From positions 1 to 10,136 of the forward strand of contig JAACEJ010000068.1 in assembly GCA_011682565.1 (NCBI GenBank): a stretch of 10,136 bases of DNA. The letters are read 5' to 3'. The DNA comes from Actinomycetota bacterium. GTDB taxonomy: Bacteria; Zhuqueibacterota; Zhuqueibacteria; Residuimicrobiales; Krinioviventaceae. Made by a program: the position numbers and the translations under genes. This document shows positions 1 to 6,077 of this stretch, piece after piece; position 1 is the first letter of the stretch; each line of letters opens with the position of its first letter. Below the pieces are notes generated by a model that saw nothing but the letters and a program-made list of their open reading frames with translations, was not told the origin of the DNA and did not search any database.

Positions 1-93
1 TCATACGCATGGTTCAGTTCCGTGCCGGTGGTTAGCCGTTACACGTACCGGATTGTCCGGCTTGCCTATATTAGCTTTGCTTGGCGCACTCAT
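1..93 (-). CDS. 30-residue open frame with strong ribosome binding site; not recognised
   Basis: An ATG preceded by a good Shine-Dalgarno sequence (GAGGAG, 5 nt upstream) opens a 30-codon frame that ends in TGA at the window edge. It begins MSAPSKANIGK and ends RHGTEPCV. I recognise no protein family. The DNA just after the ATG reads GTGCGCC on the minus strand, which resembles the GTGYG 5' end of bacterial group II introns, and the same stretch holds a small CCGGA/TCCGG hairpin. It may therefore be the start of a structured mobile RNA rather than a peptide gene. The rest of the element, if there is one, lies outside the window. Confidence 0.2.
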   Translation of the reverse strand: MSAPSKANIGKPDNPVRVTANHRHGTEPCV

Positions 94-151
94 TTTTCTC
101 CTCAACTATTTTAAAGAGAATATACGACATTTGAGTTGCAACTGAAAGTCT

Positions 152-179
152 TGGACTAAAGTCCATAGTTTTAAACTAT
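152..179. repeat. two abutting perfect palindromes (REP-like)
   Basis: TGGACT-AA-AGTCCA at 152-165 is followed directly by ATAGTTT-T-AAACTAT at 165-179; they share one base. Both dyads are perfect and neither lies in a gene. Adjacent short stem-loops between genes are typical of REP/BIME-like or transposon-derived palindromic elements, but either stem could also be a weak operator. There is no long T-run that would make it an obvious terminator. Confidence 0.4.
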
Positions 180-277
180 CGGGCTGAAACAATAAAGCAT
201 GCGTTTTTTCGAGTGTTATATCAGACATACTAACATCCACGTCATAATAAGAAAGTTAAAAAGGCATCGAGTAGCTA

Positions 278-330
278 TTTGAACGGATAACAAGATAAAG
301 CGAACGCAAACAAGAATCAAGAAAAATCAG
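278..330. repeat. dispersed direct repeat, copy A
   Basis: The 16-bp string TTTGAACGGATAACAA at 278-293 is identical to 1766-1781. Similarity continues in the same orientation through an AGCGAA block and an ATCAAG/GTCAAG-AAAATC block up to about 330, with small insertions and deletions. It lies just downstream of the broken hicA. Together with copy B it brackets the two toxin-antitoxin modules. Confidence 0.5.
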
Positions 331-331
331 A

Positions 332-556
332 TTACATTTTTTTAAATTCTTCTAATGTCAATCCTGCTTGCCAAATGATTGAACGCAATGTTCCCTTGGC
401 CAATTCCTTATGTTTTGGAATTGTCAATCTTCTAAAAGGTGGTTTTTCATTTCGTAGAATAATATGGCTCTGTCACGCTTGATGGTCTTTAATATAACCA
501 ATCTTCCGGAGCTTTTTGATGAGTTCATCGCCTGACACTATTGGCAATTTTTTCAA
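332..556 (-). pseudogene. hicA: HicA-like mRNA interferase toxin broken by an in-frame TGA
   Basis: Read from a TTG at 554-556 that overlaps the hicB stop by 4 nt (TTGA), this frame gives a 74-residue HicA-like protein interrupted by TGA at 473-475, codon 28. Before the stop it reads LPIVSGDELIKKLRKIGY; after it, QSHIILRNEKPPFRRLTIP and then the usual ending KGTLRSIIWQAGLTLEEF. HicA toxins are small double-stranded-RNA-binding-fold mRNA interferases whose catalytic histidine lies in the GSH motif. Here that histidine would be residue 31, three codons after the stop. A single C-to-T change from CGA (Arg) explains the lesion, so the loss looks recent. Termination at codon 28 would leave a 27-residue fragment without the active site. 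Stop readthrough or a base-call error are the alternatives. The possible GTG start at codon 7 does not avoid the stop. Confidence 0.75.
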
Positions 557-765
557 ACAATGACCTCTACTATTTCTTCTTCAATCGAAGGCGGAATAGG
601 TTCACTGTGTTTTTCTAAACTTTCTAAATAACCTTTCATTGCATCCTTAATGTTAATTACAGCCTCATCGCGTGTTTTTCCTTGAGAAATACAACCAGGC
701 AAAGAAAGGCATTCGGCAATAAATACCCCATCTTCATCTTGCTTAACAATAATTCTATATTTCAT
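553..765 (-). CDS. hicB: HicB-family antitoxin (orphaned)
   Basis: A 70-residue protein with the compact HicB fold signature: a KYRIIVKQDEDGVFIAEC strand pair, then the LPGCISQGKTRDEAVINIKDA turn and helix that is diagnostic of the family. HicB binds HicA and blocks its RNase site. Short members like this one lack the C-terminal helix-turn-helix or ribbon-helix-helix domain, and none is visible here. The ATG at 763-765 is preferred over a GTG one codon upstream because AGGAG lies 7 nt before it. The gene overlaps the downstream hicA remnant by 4 nt, the antitoxin-first arrangement. Because that toxin is broken, this antitoxin has no functional partner in its own module and could only act alone or on the related toxin nearby. 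Confidence 0.88.
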   Translation of the reverse strand: MKYRIIVKQDEDGVFIAECLSLPGCISQGKTRDEAVINIKDAMKGYLESLEKHSEPIPPSIEEEIVEVIV

Positions 766-768
766 CAC

Positions 769-1068
769 AACACTCCTACTTTCAATGCAATCCTTTATTT
801 CTCAAACGGAAAACGGAAAACGGAAAACAATAATGCCAAAATGAATAACTGTCAAGAGAAAAATGATAAAAGTAAAGTGTCTAAAGTGGCTAAATAATAA
901 AATTTGGATTTATAATTTTGAAATGCAAAATGATTCTTTCTTTTCTTTCAGTTGTTCTTCCTGTTCTCTTTCTGCGTATGACTACTATTTATCAATTTTT
1001 CCCTATAGAGGGCACCTTGCCTGCTCTTTTGATAACAGATAAAGTTAAAAGCATTTTAGAATCTTATG
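769..1068. other. 300-nt intergenic stretch between the two hicBA modules
   Basis: No frame here looks like a real gene. The stretch is AT-rich and holds the short heptamer array at 804-828. It should also hold the promoter of the left hicBA module, although I could not pick a convincing -35/-10 pair. I see no terminator-like hairpin with a T-tract after the intact hicA. Confidence 0.5.
804..828. repeat. 7-bp tandem repeat AAACGGA, about 3.6 copies
   Basis: Three perfect AAACGGA units (804-810, 811-817, 818-824) are followed by a partial AAAC. The array lies 39 nt upstream of the hicB start codon. It has the same period as the longer array at 1911 but an unrelated unit. Such short arrays are prone to slippage. 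Confidence 0.85.
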
Positions 1069-1287
1069 TTATATTAAATCTCTAAATTCATCTACAGTCA
1101 TCTGTGCCTGACGAAGTATTGAAGCAAGAGTGCCCTTATTTAAATCACGGTTATGAAAAGGTATTGTTACTAAAAGATTTCCTTTTTTCATTTGTACGTG
1201 GCTGCCACGCGTCCTAATTTTAATAAATCCAGCCTTCTCAAAAGCGTTAATAACTTTCCTGGGTTTTACAACAGGTAACTCAGGCAT
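1069..1287 (-). CDS. hicA: HicA-family mRNA interferase toxin
   Basis: A 72-residue basic protein with the full HicA pattern: an N-terminal helix (KPRKVINAFEKAGF), then RTRGSHVQM with the catalytic histidine at residue 30, then VTIPFHNRDLNKGTLASIL and the closing helix TVDEFRDL. HicA binds mRNA through a double-stranded-RNA-binding-like fold and cleaves it, stopping translation unless HicB is bound. The ATG at 1285-1287 is chosen because GGAAG lies 9 nt upstream. ATGs at 1291-1293 and further upstream would extend it by 2 to 7 residues into hicB. The gene overlaps the end of hicB by 8 nt, indicating translational coupling. No defect is visible. It resembles the broken toxin to its left in layout, notably the shared KGTL-x-SI segment. 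Confidence 0.9.
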   Translation of the reverse strand: MPELPVVKPRKVINAFEKAGFIKIRTRGSHVQMKKGNLLVTIPFHNRDLNKGTLASILRQAQMTVDEFRDLI

Positions 1288-1564
1288 AGGCATGTACTTC
1301 CAAATCAATCTTTACATGAAAAGCTTCGACTACCGCTCCGGGGTCTCTTTGCAATATATCACTCTCTTGCGGTACTGGCCTTATAATTGGCAAGTTATTC
1401 TCAATAGCGGATTCAACATACAAGGATACGGCTTCTGTCAAGTTCTCTTTCGCCTCTTGCAAAGTGAGTCCTTCACTTGCAACATCTACATCACGACATA
1501 ACGCTGTAAAACCTTCTTTTTCTTTGGTTATATATGCAACAAAAGTAAACGTATTATTTTTCAC
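1280..1564 (-). CDS. hicB: HicB-family antitoxin of the intact module
   Basis: A 94-residue protein with the HicB pattern: TFVAYITKEKEGFTALCRD, then VDVASEGLTLQEAKENLTEA and a helix ending YVESAIE. The tail (about residues 60-94) is longer than in the other HicB here and includes an acidic and hydrophobic stretch (AFHVKIDLEV). I see no clear DNA-binding domain. It should neutralise the HicA encoded immediately downstream, and the two genes overlap by 8 nt. The start is GTG at 1562-1564, supported by AAGGGA 8 nt upstream; no in-frame ATG fits better. TA operons are usually repressed by their own antitoxin or complex, but no operator can be assigned here. Confidence 0.9.
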   Translation of the reverse strand: MKNNTFTFVAYITKEKEGFTALCRDVDVASEGLTLQEAKENLTEAVSLYVESAIENNLPIIRPVPQESDILQRDPGAVVEAFHVKIDLEVHAYA

Positions 1565-1765
1565 AGCACTATTCCCTTAGCTTTTTGATTTGCATAAAAA
1601 TTATTTATTAACTGCAACCAAAGTTATGAATTTTAGTAATACCTGCAAGCTTTTTTATCTGGGTTAGGCAAAAAGGATATCGTTTTACTGTTATGTCCTT
1701 GGTTTAGCATTACTTACCCCCCCCCATTTATTTAATAAGACAATGGCCCCAAAGAATTCTTGAAT

Positions 1766-1820
1766 TTTGAACGGATAACAAAATATATCAAAAGCGAATA
1801 AAAGTCAAGGGAAAATCGAA
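1766..1820. repeat. dispersed direct repeat, copy B
   Basis: It carries the exact TTTGAACGGATAACAA core (1766-1781) found at 278-293 and then diverged but alignable sequence, including AGCGAA (1793-1798) and GTCAAGG-GAAAATC. It has the same orientation as copy A. The distance between the two cores is about 1.49 kb, and that interval contains exactly the two hicBA modules. Confidence 0.5.
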
Positions 1821-1843
1821 TTCCCATGTCGGGATACCTTTTT

Positions 1844-1856
1844 GACGCGTCGCGTC
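1844..1856. repeat. GC-rich 13-bp dyad
   Basis: GACGCG-T-CGCGTC is a perfect inverted repeat in otherwise AT-rich intergenic DNA. It could be an operator, part of a mobile-element remnant, or part of the larger dispersed repeat. No T-tract directly supports a terminator. Confidence 0.35.
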
Positions 1857-1910
1857 GTGTTTTTACCAGAACGCGGAATATCCAAAAAACGAAACGATGG
1901 AAAGAACAGA

Positions 1911-1966
1911 CCATCAACCATCAACCATCAACCATCAACCATCAACCATCAACCATCAACCATCAA
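1911..1966. repeat. 7-bp tandem repeat CCATCAA, 8 perfect copies
   Basis: Eight identical CCATCAA units without interruption, followed by CC. The array starts 13 nt downstream of the wlbA stop codon, in the 3' flank. It reads as TTGATGG on the transcribed strand. Perfect copies suggest recent slippage or active maintenance. Units this short, with no spacers, exclude a CRISPR array. Confidence 0.95.
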
Positions 1967-1979
1967 CCTCCTGCATCCC

Positions 1980-2966
1980 TTATTCTCCAGCCGGTTTATT
2001 TTTTAAAAGTGCCGGATGATATTCCCTGTGCTCAATTCCTGTAGGATTTGCATGGCGAATGTCGTAGGCCAGTTGGATTGAAGGTCTGGCATCGGAAATG
2101 CCGAATCCATTTCCCTGCAATGTGTTTTGATAAACGACTGTATGTAAATCGGTAAAGCCGCCGGAGAACTCGACTTCTTCCCCATCGACGGTAATCGAAC
2201 GAAATGTCGGTTTGCCTTCTTTTACAGCCTGCTGAGGAAGGTCGGTTTTATCAAGAGAAAGAAACCAGCGGACATCGGCTTTTTCCAGTTCAAGAAATCC
2301 TCCGACTTTTTTCGAGTCTGCATAATGAACCTCGGATTTTTTCACCGAACCGAAAATCCAGAGGAGCATATCAAAAAAATGTATGCCGATATTTGTAGCC
2401 ACACCACCGGACTTGCTGATGTCTCCTTTCCAGGAGTAAAAATACCAGTTTCCACGTGAGGTAATATAGGTCAAATCAATGGAATGGCGTTTACCACTCG
2501 TATCCTCATCTATTCTTTTTTTTAAATCCAAAATAGCCGGGTGTACGCGAAGCTGGAGCACCGTATTGACGGTGTGGCCGGTTTCTTTTTCATCATCGAC
2601 TAAGGCATCGCAATTCCAGGGATTGAGTACCAGCGGCTTTTCGCAGATCGCATCCGCGCCGGTACGAAGAGCAAAACGAATATGTGAATCGTGCAGGTAA
2701 TTTGGGGAACAGATGCTGACATAATGTATTTCCTTACCCTCATTTTTGCGGCGAAGCATTTCAACATAGCGGTCAAAGCGTTCAAATTCTGTAAAAAAGT
2801 CCACATTCTCAAAATACCTGTCGAGGATACCAACGGAATCACTTTTATCCAGCGCACAGATCAGTTTATTACCTGTGTCTTTAATAGCCTGCAAATGACG
2901 CGGAGCAATATAGCCGGCAACGCCGATGAGAGCAAAGTTTTTGTTAAAAGTTTTTAGGTTTGGCAT
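1980..2966 (-). CDS. wlbA: WlbA-type UDP-N-acetylglucosaminuronate 3-dehydrogenase (Gfo/Idh/MocA family)
   Basis: A 328-residue NAD-dependent oxidoreductase. The N-terminal Rossmann segment reads FALIGVAGYIAPRH (11-24), the form specific to WlbA/WbpB/BplA enzymes. The family EKP motif is at 109-111 with its lysine at 110, and the substrate-domain motif NIGIHFFD (192-199) supplies the conserved histidine at 196. WlbA enzymes oxidise the 3-hydroxyl of UDP-GlcNAcA, preparing it for amination on the way to 2,3-diamino sugar uronic acids for surface polysaccharides. Length is normal for the family. The ATG at 2964-2966 is chosen because it starts the Rossmann strand at the usual distance; the frame continues open to 3059 but that extension looks noncoding. 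The Shine-Dalgarno is weak. It is the last gene of the polysaccharide block. The partner aminotransferase and acetyltransferase are not in the window. Confidence 0.88.
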   Translation of the reverse strand: MPNLKTFNKNFALIGVAGYIAPRHLQAIKDTGNKLICALDKSDSVGILDRYFENVDFFTEFERFDRYVEMLRRKNEGKEIHYVSICSPNYLHDSHIRFALRTGADAICEKPLVLNPWNCDALVDDEKETGHTVNTVLQLRVHPAILDLKKRIDEDTSGKRHSIDLTYITSRGNWYFYSWKGDISKSGGVATNIGIHFFDMLLWIFGSVKKSEVHYADSKKVGGFLELEKADVRWFLSLDKTDLPQQAVKEGKPTFRSITVDGEEVEFSGGFTDLHTVVYQNTLQGNGFGISDARPSIQLAYDIRHANPTGIEHREYHPALLKNKPAGE

Positions 2967-3030
2967 TTTGTTCTTTATACCCCGGTGTTCAGTATTTTCA
3001 AATTTAGGCACTTGCAACTTTTCTCCCCAC

Positions 3031-3063
3031 GCTCCCGCCCTGTCAATTACAGGGAGCATGCTC
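3031..3063 (-). promoter_or_regulatory. competing hairpins in the leader between upxY and wlbA
   Basis: On the transcribed strand the 136-nt leader contains GAGCATGCTC (3063-3054, palindromic), CCCTGT-AATTG-ACAGGG (3054-3038) and GCTCCC pairing with GGGAGC (3057-3052 with 3036-3031). The last two share bases, so they are alternatives, or combine into a longer bulged stem. There is no immediate T-run, so this is more likely a pause, attenuation or protein-binding structure than an intrinsic terminator. Its place directly after a NusG-paralog gene makes a role in antitermination conceivable but unproven. Confidence 0.35.
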
Positions 3064-3102
3064 GCTGCAAAAAGTAAATAAAAAAGAATGAAAGGTGCTG
3101 AT

Positions 3103-3615
3103 TTACTTTTGAACTTTTTTAACTATATTTTCTGTAAAATCGACAAGAATGGATTTTCCGATGACGGAAATATAAAGTTCAAACCATTTTCTCCCCCGAA
3201 TATCCACCAGATAGCCTTCCATGCCGCTCAACGGCCCGCTGTTGATGCGAACATCATCGCCTTTTACGAATCCATCATGAACATTCACATCGATGTTGGA
3301 AGCAAGAAAAAGCCTGACAGCTTCAATTTCTTCGTCGCGAACCGGCGTAGGTTGATTGTTGAAACCAACAATGCGTACAACGCTTGTTGCTTTTAAAACA
3401 TCATATCGATAAATGTAAGGAATTTTAACAAAGATATAGCAAGAGAACAGCGGAGATTCCACCCATTTCCTTCGATCTTTCCATTGATTCAGCGATTTTC
3501 TCAATGGCAAATAAGATTCAATACCTGTCCCATCGAGGTATGACTTTACTTTTTTTTCGTGTCTGGGGCGGGTAACAAAGGCATACCAGTGCGCAGTTTT
3601 TTCAATATTCGTCAT
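3103..3615 (-). CDS. UpxY-type NusG paralog, transcription antiterminator
   Basis: A 170-residue specialised NusG paralog. The N-terminal NGN domain (about 8-105) begins HWYAFVTRPRHEKKV and includes the family hallmarks YLPLRKSLNQWKDRRK and PLFSCYIFVKI. A KOW domain follows (about 118-165), starting VRINSGPLSGMEGYLVDI. UpxY, LoaP and RfaH proteins bind elongating RNA polymerase and promote read-through of long polysaccharide or secondary-metabolite operons. Bacteroides UpxY is normally the first gene of its operon; here it follows the SLBB protein and Wzc, 43 nt after the Wzc stop. The ATG at 3613-3615 gives a normal N-terminus, but no strong Shine-Dalgarno is evident. It is not housekeeping NusG, since it lacks the secE/ribosomal-protein neighbourhood and has UpxY-type motifs. 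Confidence 0.88.
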   Translation of the reverse strand: MTNIEKTAHWYAFVTRPRHEKKVKSYLDGTGIESYLPLRKSLNQWKDRRKWVESPLFSCYIFVKIPYIYRYDVLKATSVVRIVGFNNQPTPVRDEEIEAVRLFLASNIDVNVHDGFVKGDDVRINSGPLSGMEGYLVDIRGRKWFELYISVIGKSILVDFTENIVKKVQK

Positions 3616-3658
3616 TCGTTGCTATTCTCAGTTGCAATTTGGAACATGGTAAAATGTA

Positions 3659-6064
3659 TCAATAACTGCTTGCGTGTTTTTTACGTTTCCTTCGGGACTT
3701 TTGCTTTTTCTTCTCCCCATCAGCGCCGTAATAATAATGATAGTGGTAATAGTAATAATACGAGCCATAGACATTGGAGGCTTGAATGCTGTTGAGCAGC
3801 GCTCCCATAAGAGGGGCTTTAACACGCCGTAATTGCTCCACAGCGTGCATTACCGCATCTCTCTGTGCCTTGGCTGATCTGATGACAAGAACAACGCCAT
3901 CCACGAGGGGTGCCAGAACAGAAGGATCCGTTACAGCAATAACCGGCGGCGCATCCAGAAGGATTATTTCATATTTTTCGCGAGCTTCCTCGATGAACCG
4001 CTTCATCGTCTCAGAACCCAAAAGTTCAGCCGGGTTTGGTGGAATAATACCGCTGGTTAAAACATCCAAATGCGGCAAATCTTCGACGCGCTGCACAGCT
4101 TCACTTAATGTGCTTCGCCCAACAAGAATGTTTGTAAGTCCCAAACGCTTGTCCAACCCAAACAGTTTATGAATCACAGAACGGCGTAAATCCGCATCCA
4201 CCAGTAACGTTCTTGTTCCCATCTGCGCAAATGTGATTGCCAAATTGGAAACCGATGTCGACTTGCCTTCTTTCGGGCCGCTGCTGGTGACAACCACGAC
4301 CTTTTTAGGTTTGTCGGGCGCTGAAAATAAGATGTTTGTGCGTAACGTCCTGTACGCTTCAGATACGGGTGATTTGGGTTTTAGATGTGTAACGAGTCTC
4401 TCATTAATGTCTGCAACTTCGGGGTCGTCAATAGTGATATGCTTTCTTATCGTCCCGTTTGTTTGTTCCAGCTTGATAAACGGAATAGTTGCTACAAGAG
4501 GCAGCCCGAGGCTCTCAACATCCTCGACGCTGCGCACACTGTTATCAATATAATCCATAAGAAACGCAATACCAACACCGAGGCCCAGACCAATGAGAAT
4601 ACCGAGCAGCAAATTCATTTTCTTTTTTGGTTTGATAGGGAATTTAGGGGCTTTACCATAATCAATAATCCTCACATTACCCAACTGCCCGACTTCTGTA
4701 ATTCGTGATTCCTGATACTTTTCCTGAAGCATGATAAATATCTTTTCATCGACCTGAGCGGTACGCATAAGTCTTGCCAACTTTAGACTCTTTTCGGGTA
4801 AAGCGTCCAGTTCGGCATTATATTTTTCCATAATACGTTGGAATGCAGCAACCTTGGGACGAAGTGCCTGGATTTCGGTTTCCACCTCTATTTTGCTATT
4901 AAATAGTGAACCTGCCATTTGTGCAGGATCAACAAACTTGGCGGCAGCAACCTTTGTGACTTCTTCTTTAAATTTTCCTTTAAGGGCTTCGATCTGGCTT
5001 TTCTGTCGATCGATCTCCCTCTGTGTATTTTCATAAGAAGCGGCTTTTTTCTCAATGATCTCGGCAAGATACATTGATAACGAAGCCTCTTTTTCAGCTA
5101 TTTTCTTTTTTAATTCATCAAGATAAGGAATTGAAGAAATACTCTCAACATCGATATTGATATTCTGCTCCCTGAGCTGTTTATCAATAAAGGCTAATCT
5201 TTGCTGCGCTGCTTCCATATCTGTTTTTGCGCCGTTGTATAACGTTTCGACTTCAGCAATCTTTCCGACGAGTTCTTCTGTCTCTTTATCCAGGGCAACA
5301 ACCTTGGCTTTTTCCTTATAATTTTTCAAAGCTTCTTCCGACTGGGACAGGTCATTTTGATATTGGCTTAACTGCTTTTCAAGAAAATTTTTCACCTGCC
5401 GCACCTCGGCCTGGCTTTGATGCCGGTTGTAAAGCTTGTAAGAATTGGCAACTGCATTGGTCAGGTATTCTGCTTCAAAAGGAGAAGGAGCCGTTACGGA
5501 AATGGTGATCATGTCTGTATCACGTATGGGATTTACCTCGATGCTTGCACGCAATGACTTGACCATATCGTCAAATGAAGGCGGCAAATCTTCTTCATTC
5601 TTTTTGGATTTTAAATATTTCCTGATGCTTTTAAAGATATTTCCTTTTTCATTTCCATCGGGCGGTTTGTTACCCAAAATGCGCAATCGATTTGCTTCGG
5701 TCGAAATTTGCAGACGGCGAATCACATCCTCTGCCAAAGAGCGGCTTTTTAAAATTTCCACCTGGTTATTAATCATGGACTCTTTTTTCATTATAGAGGT
5801 AAAGTCAAATAGAGATTCGCCCATGCCGCTCTTTTTTTCTATCATCAATTTGGCACTGGCCTGATATACCGGTTCCGTTGTAAAGGTCACAAAAACGGTA
5901 GCCAGCATAACCAAAGCAAAACTGACAATAATAATCCATCGGCCACGATACAAAATGCGAACGTAATCCCGCCAGCTCACCTGCCGTTCGGTCTCGTCAT
6001 AAAAATGCGGGGTCGATTTCCCATTTCCCCCCAGTGAGGGTTTATAGTCGCTCATATTATTCAT
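3659..6064 (-). CDS. wzc: Wzc-type polysaccharide co-polymerase and bacterial tyrosine autokinase
   Basis: An 801-residue inner-membrane protein. A Wzz-type N-terminus has its first membrane segment at about 42-62. A large periplasmic region follows, with long coiled-coil stretches around 215-300 and 315-450. The second membrane segment is at about 483-503, after the proline-rich KAPKFPIKPKKK. The cytoplasmic BY-kinase domain has Walker A SSGPKEGKST (594-603), Walker A' LLVDADLRR (620-628) and Walker B ILLDAPPV (701-708). The C-terminal cluster holds ten tyrosines between residues 766 and 779, mixed with histidines, then a very basic tail ending in Tyr801. Wzc controls chain length and export through cycles of trans-autophosphorylation of this cluster. 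The start is well supported by AAGGGA 9 nt upstream, overlapping the stop of the SLBB gene, so the two are probably co-translated. Confidence 0.95.
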   Translation of the reverse strand: MNNMSDYKPSLGGNGKSTPHFYDETERQVSWRDYVRILYRGRWIIIVSFALVMLATVFVTFTTEPVYQASAKLMIEKKSGMGESLFDFTSIMKKESMINNQVEILKSRSLAEDVIRRLQISTEANRLRILGNKPPDGNEKGNIFKSIRKYLKSKKNEEDLPPSFDDMVKSLRASIEVNPIRDTDMITISVTAPSPFEAEYLTNAVANSYKLYNRHQSQAEVRQVKNFLEKQLSQYQNDLSQSEEALKNYKEKAKVVALDKETEELVGKIAEVETLYNGAKTDMEAAQQRLAFIDKQLREQNINIDVESISSIPYLDELKKKIAEKEASLSMYLAEIIEKKAASYENTQREIDRQKSQIEALKGKFKEEVTKVAAAKFVDPAQMAGSLFNSKIEVETEIQALRPKVAAFQRIMEKYNAELDALPEKSLKLARLMRTAQVDEKIFIMLQEKYQESRITEVGQLGNVRIIDYGKAPKFPIKPKKKMNLLLGILIGLGLGVGIAFLMDYIDNSVRSVEDVESLGLPLVATIPFIKLEQTNGTIRKHITIDDPEVADINERLVTHLKPKSPVSEAYRTLRTNILFSAPDKPKKVVVVTSSGPKEGKSTSVSNLAITFAQMGTRTLLVDADLRRSVIHKLFGLDKRLGLTNILVGRSTLSEAVQRVEDLPHLDVLTSGIIPPNPAELLGSETMKRFIEEAREKYEIILLDAPPVIAVTDPSVLAPLVDGVVLVIRSAKAQRDAVMHAVEQLRRVKAPLMGALLNSIQASNVYGSYYYYYHYHYYYGADGEKKKQKSRRKRKKHASSY

Positions 6065-6077
6065 ATTTCGTAATCCC

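Larger units (their letters stand above)
1565..1979. other. 415-nt intergenic stretch rich in repeats
   Basis: No real gene is visible between wlbA and the intact hicBA module. The stretch contains a run of nine C (1717-1725), repeat copy B (1766-1820), a GACGCG-T-CGCGTC dyad (1844-1856) and eight copies of CCATCAA (1911-1966). Short open frames on both strands here are made of repeat sequence and are not credible proteins. The hicBA promoter should lie between about 1565 and 1700. Confidence 0.6.

Noticed and set aside
1717..1725. Run of nine C as a phase-variation switch
   Set aside because: It is in noncoding DNA about 150 nt upstream of the hicB start, not inside a gene and not clearly between promoter boxes. 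It could also be an assembly error.
1911..1966. CRISPR array
   Set aside because: The units are 7 bp, contiguous and without spacers, and no cas gene is present.
1732..2044. Overlapping open frames on both strands across the CCATCAA array
   Set aside because: They consist of repeat and intergenic sequence, one of them translating the heptamer into a repeating peptide and running into wlbA, with no ribosome binding site or family signature.
2967..3059. N-terminal extension of WlbA to position 3059
   Set aside because: The extra 31 residues have no counterpart expected before the Rossmann strand, and they cover the hairpin-rich leader.
3659..6064. Plus-strand open frames opposite wzc, ftsK and the other long genes
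   Set aside because: They are antisense shadows of well-supported minus-strand genes and show no domain or ribosome binding site.
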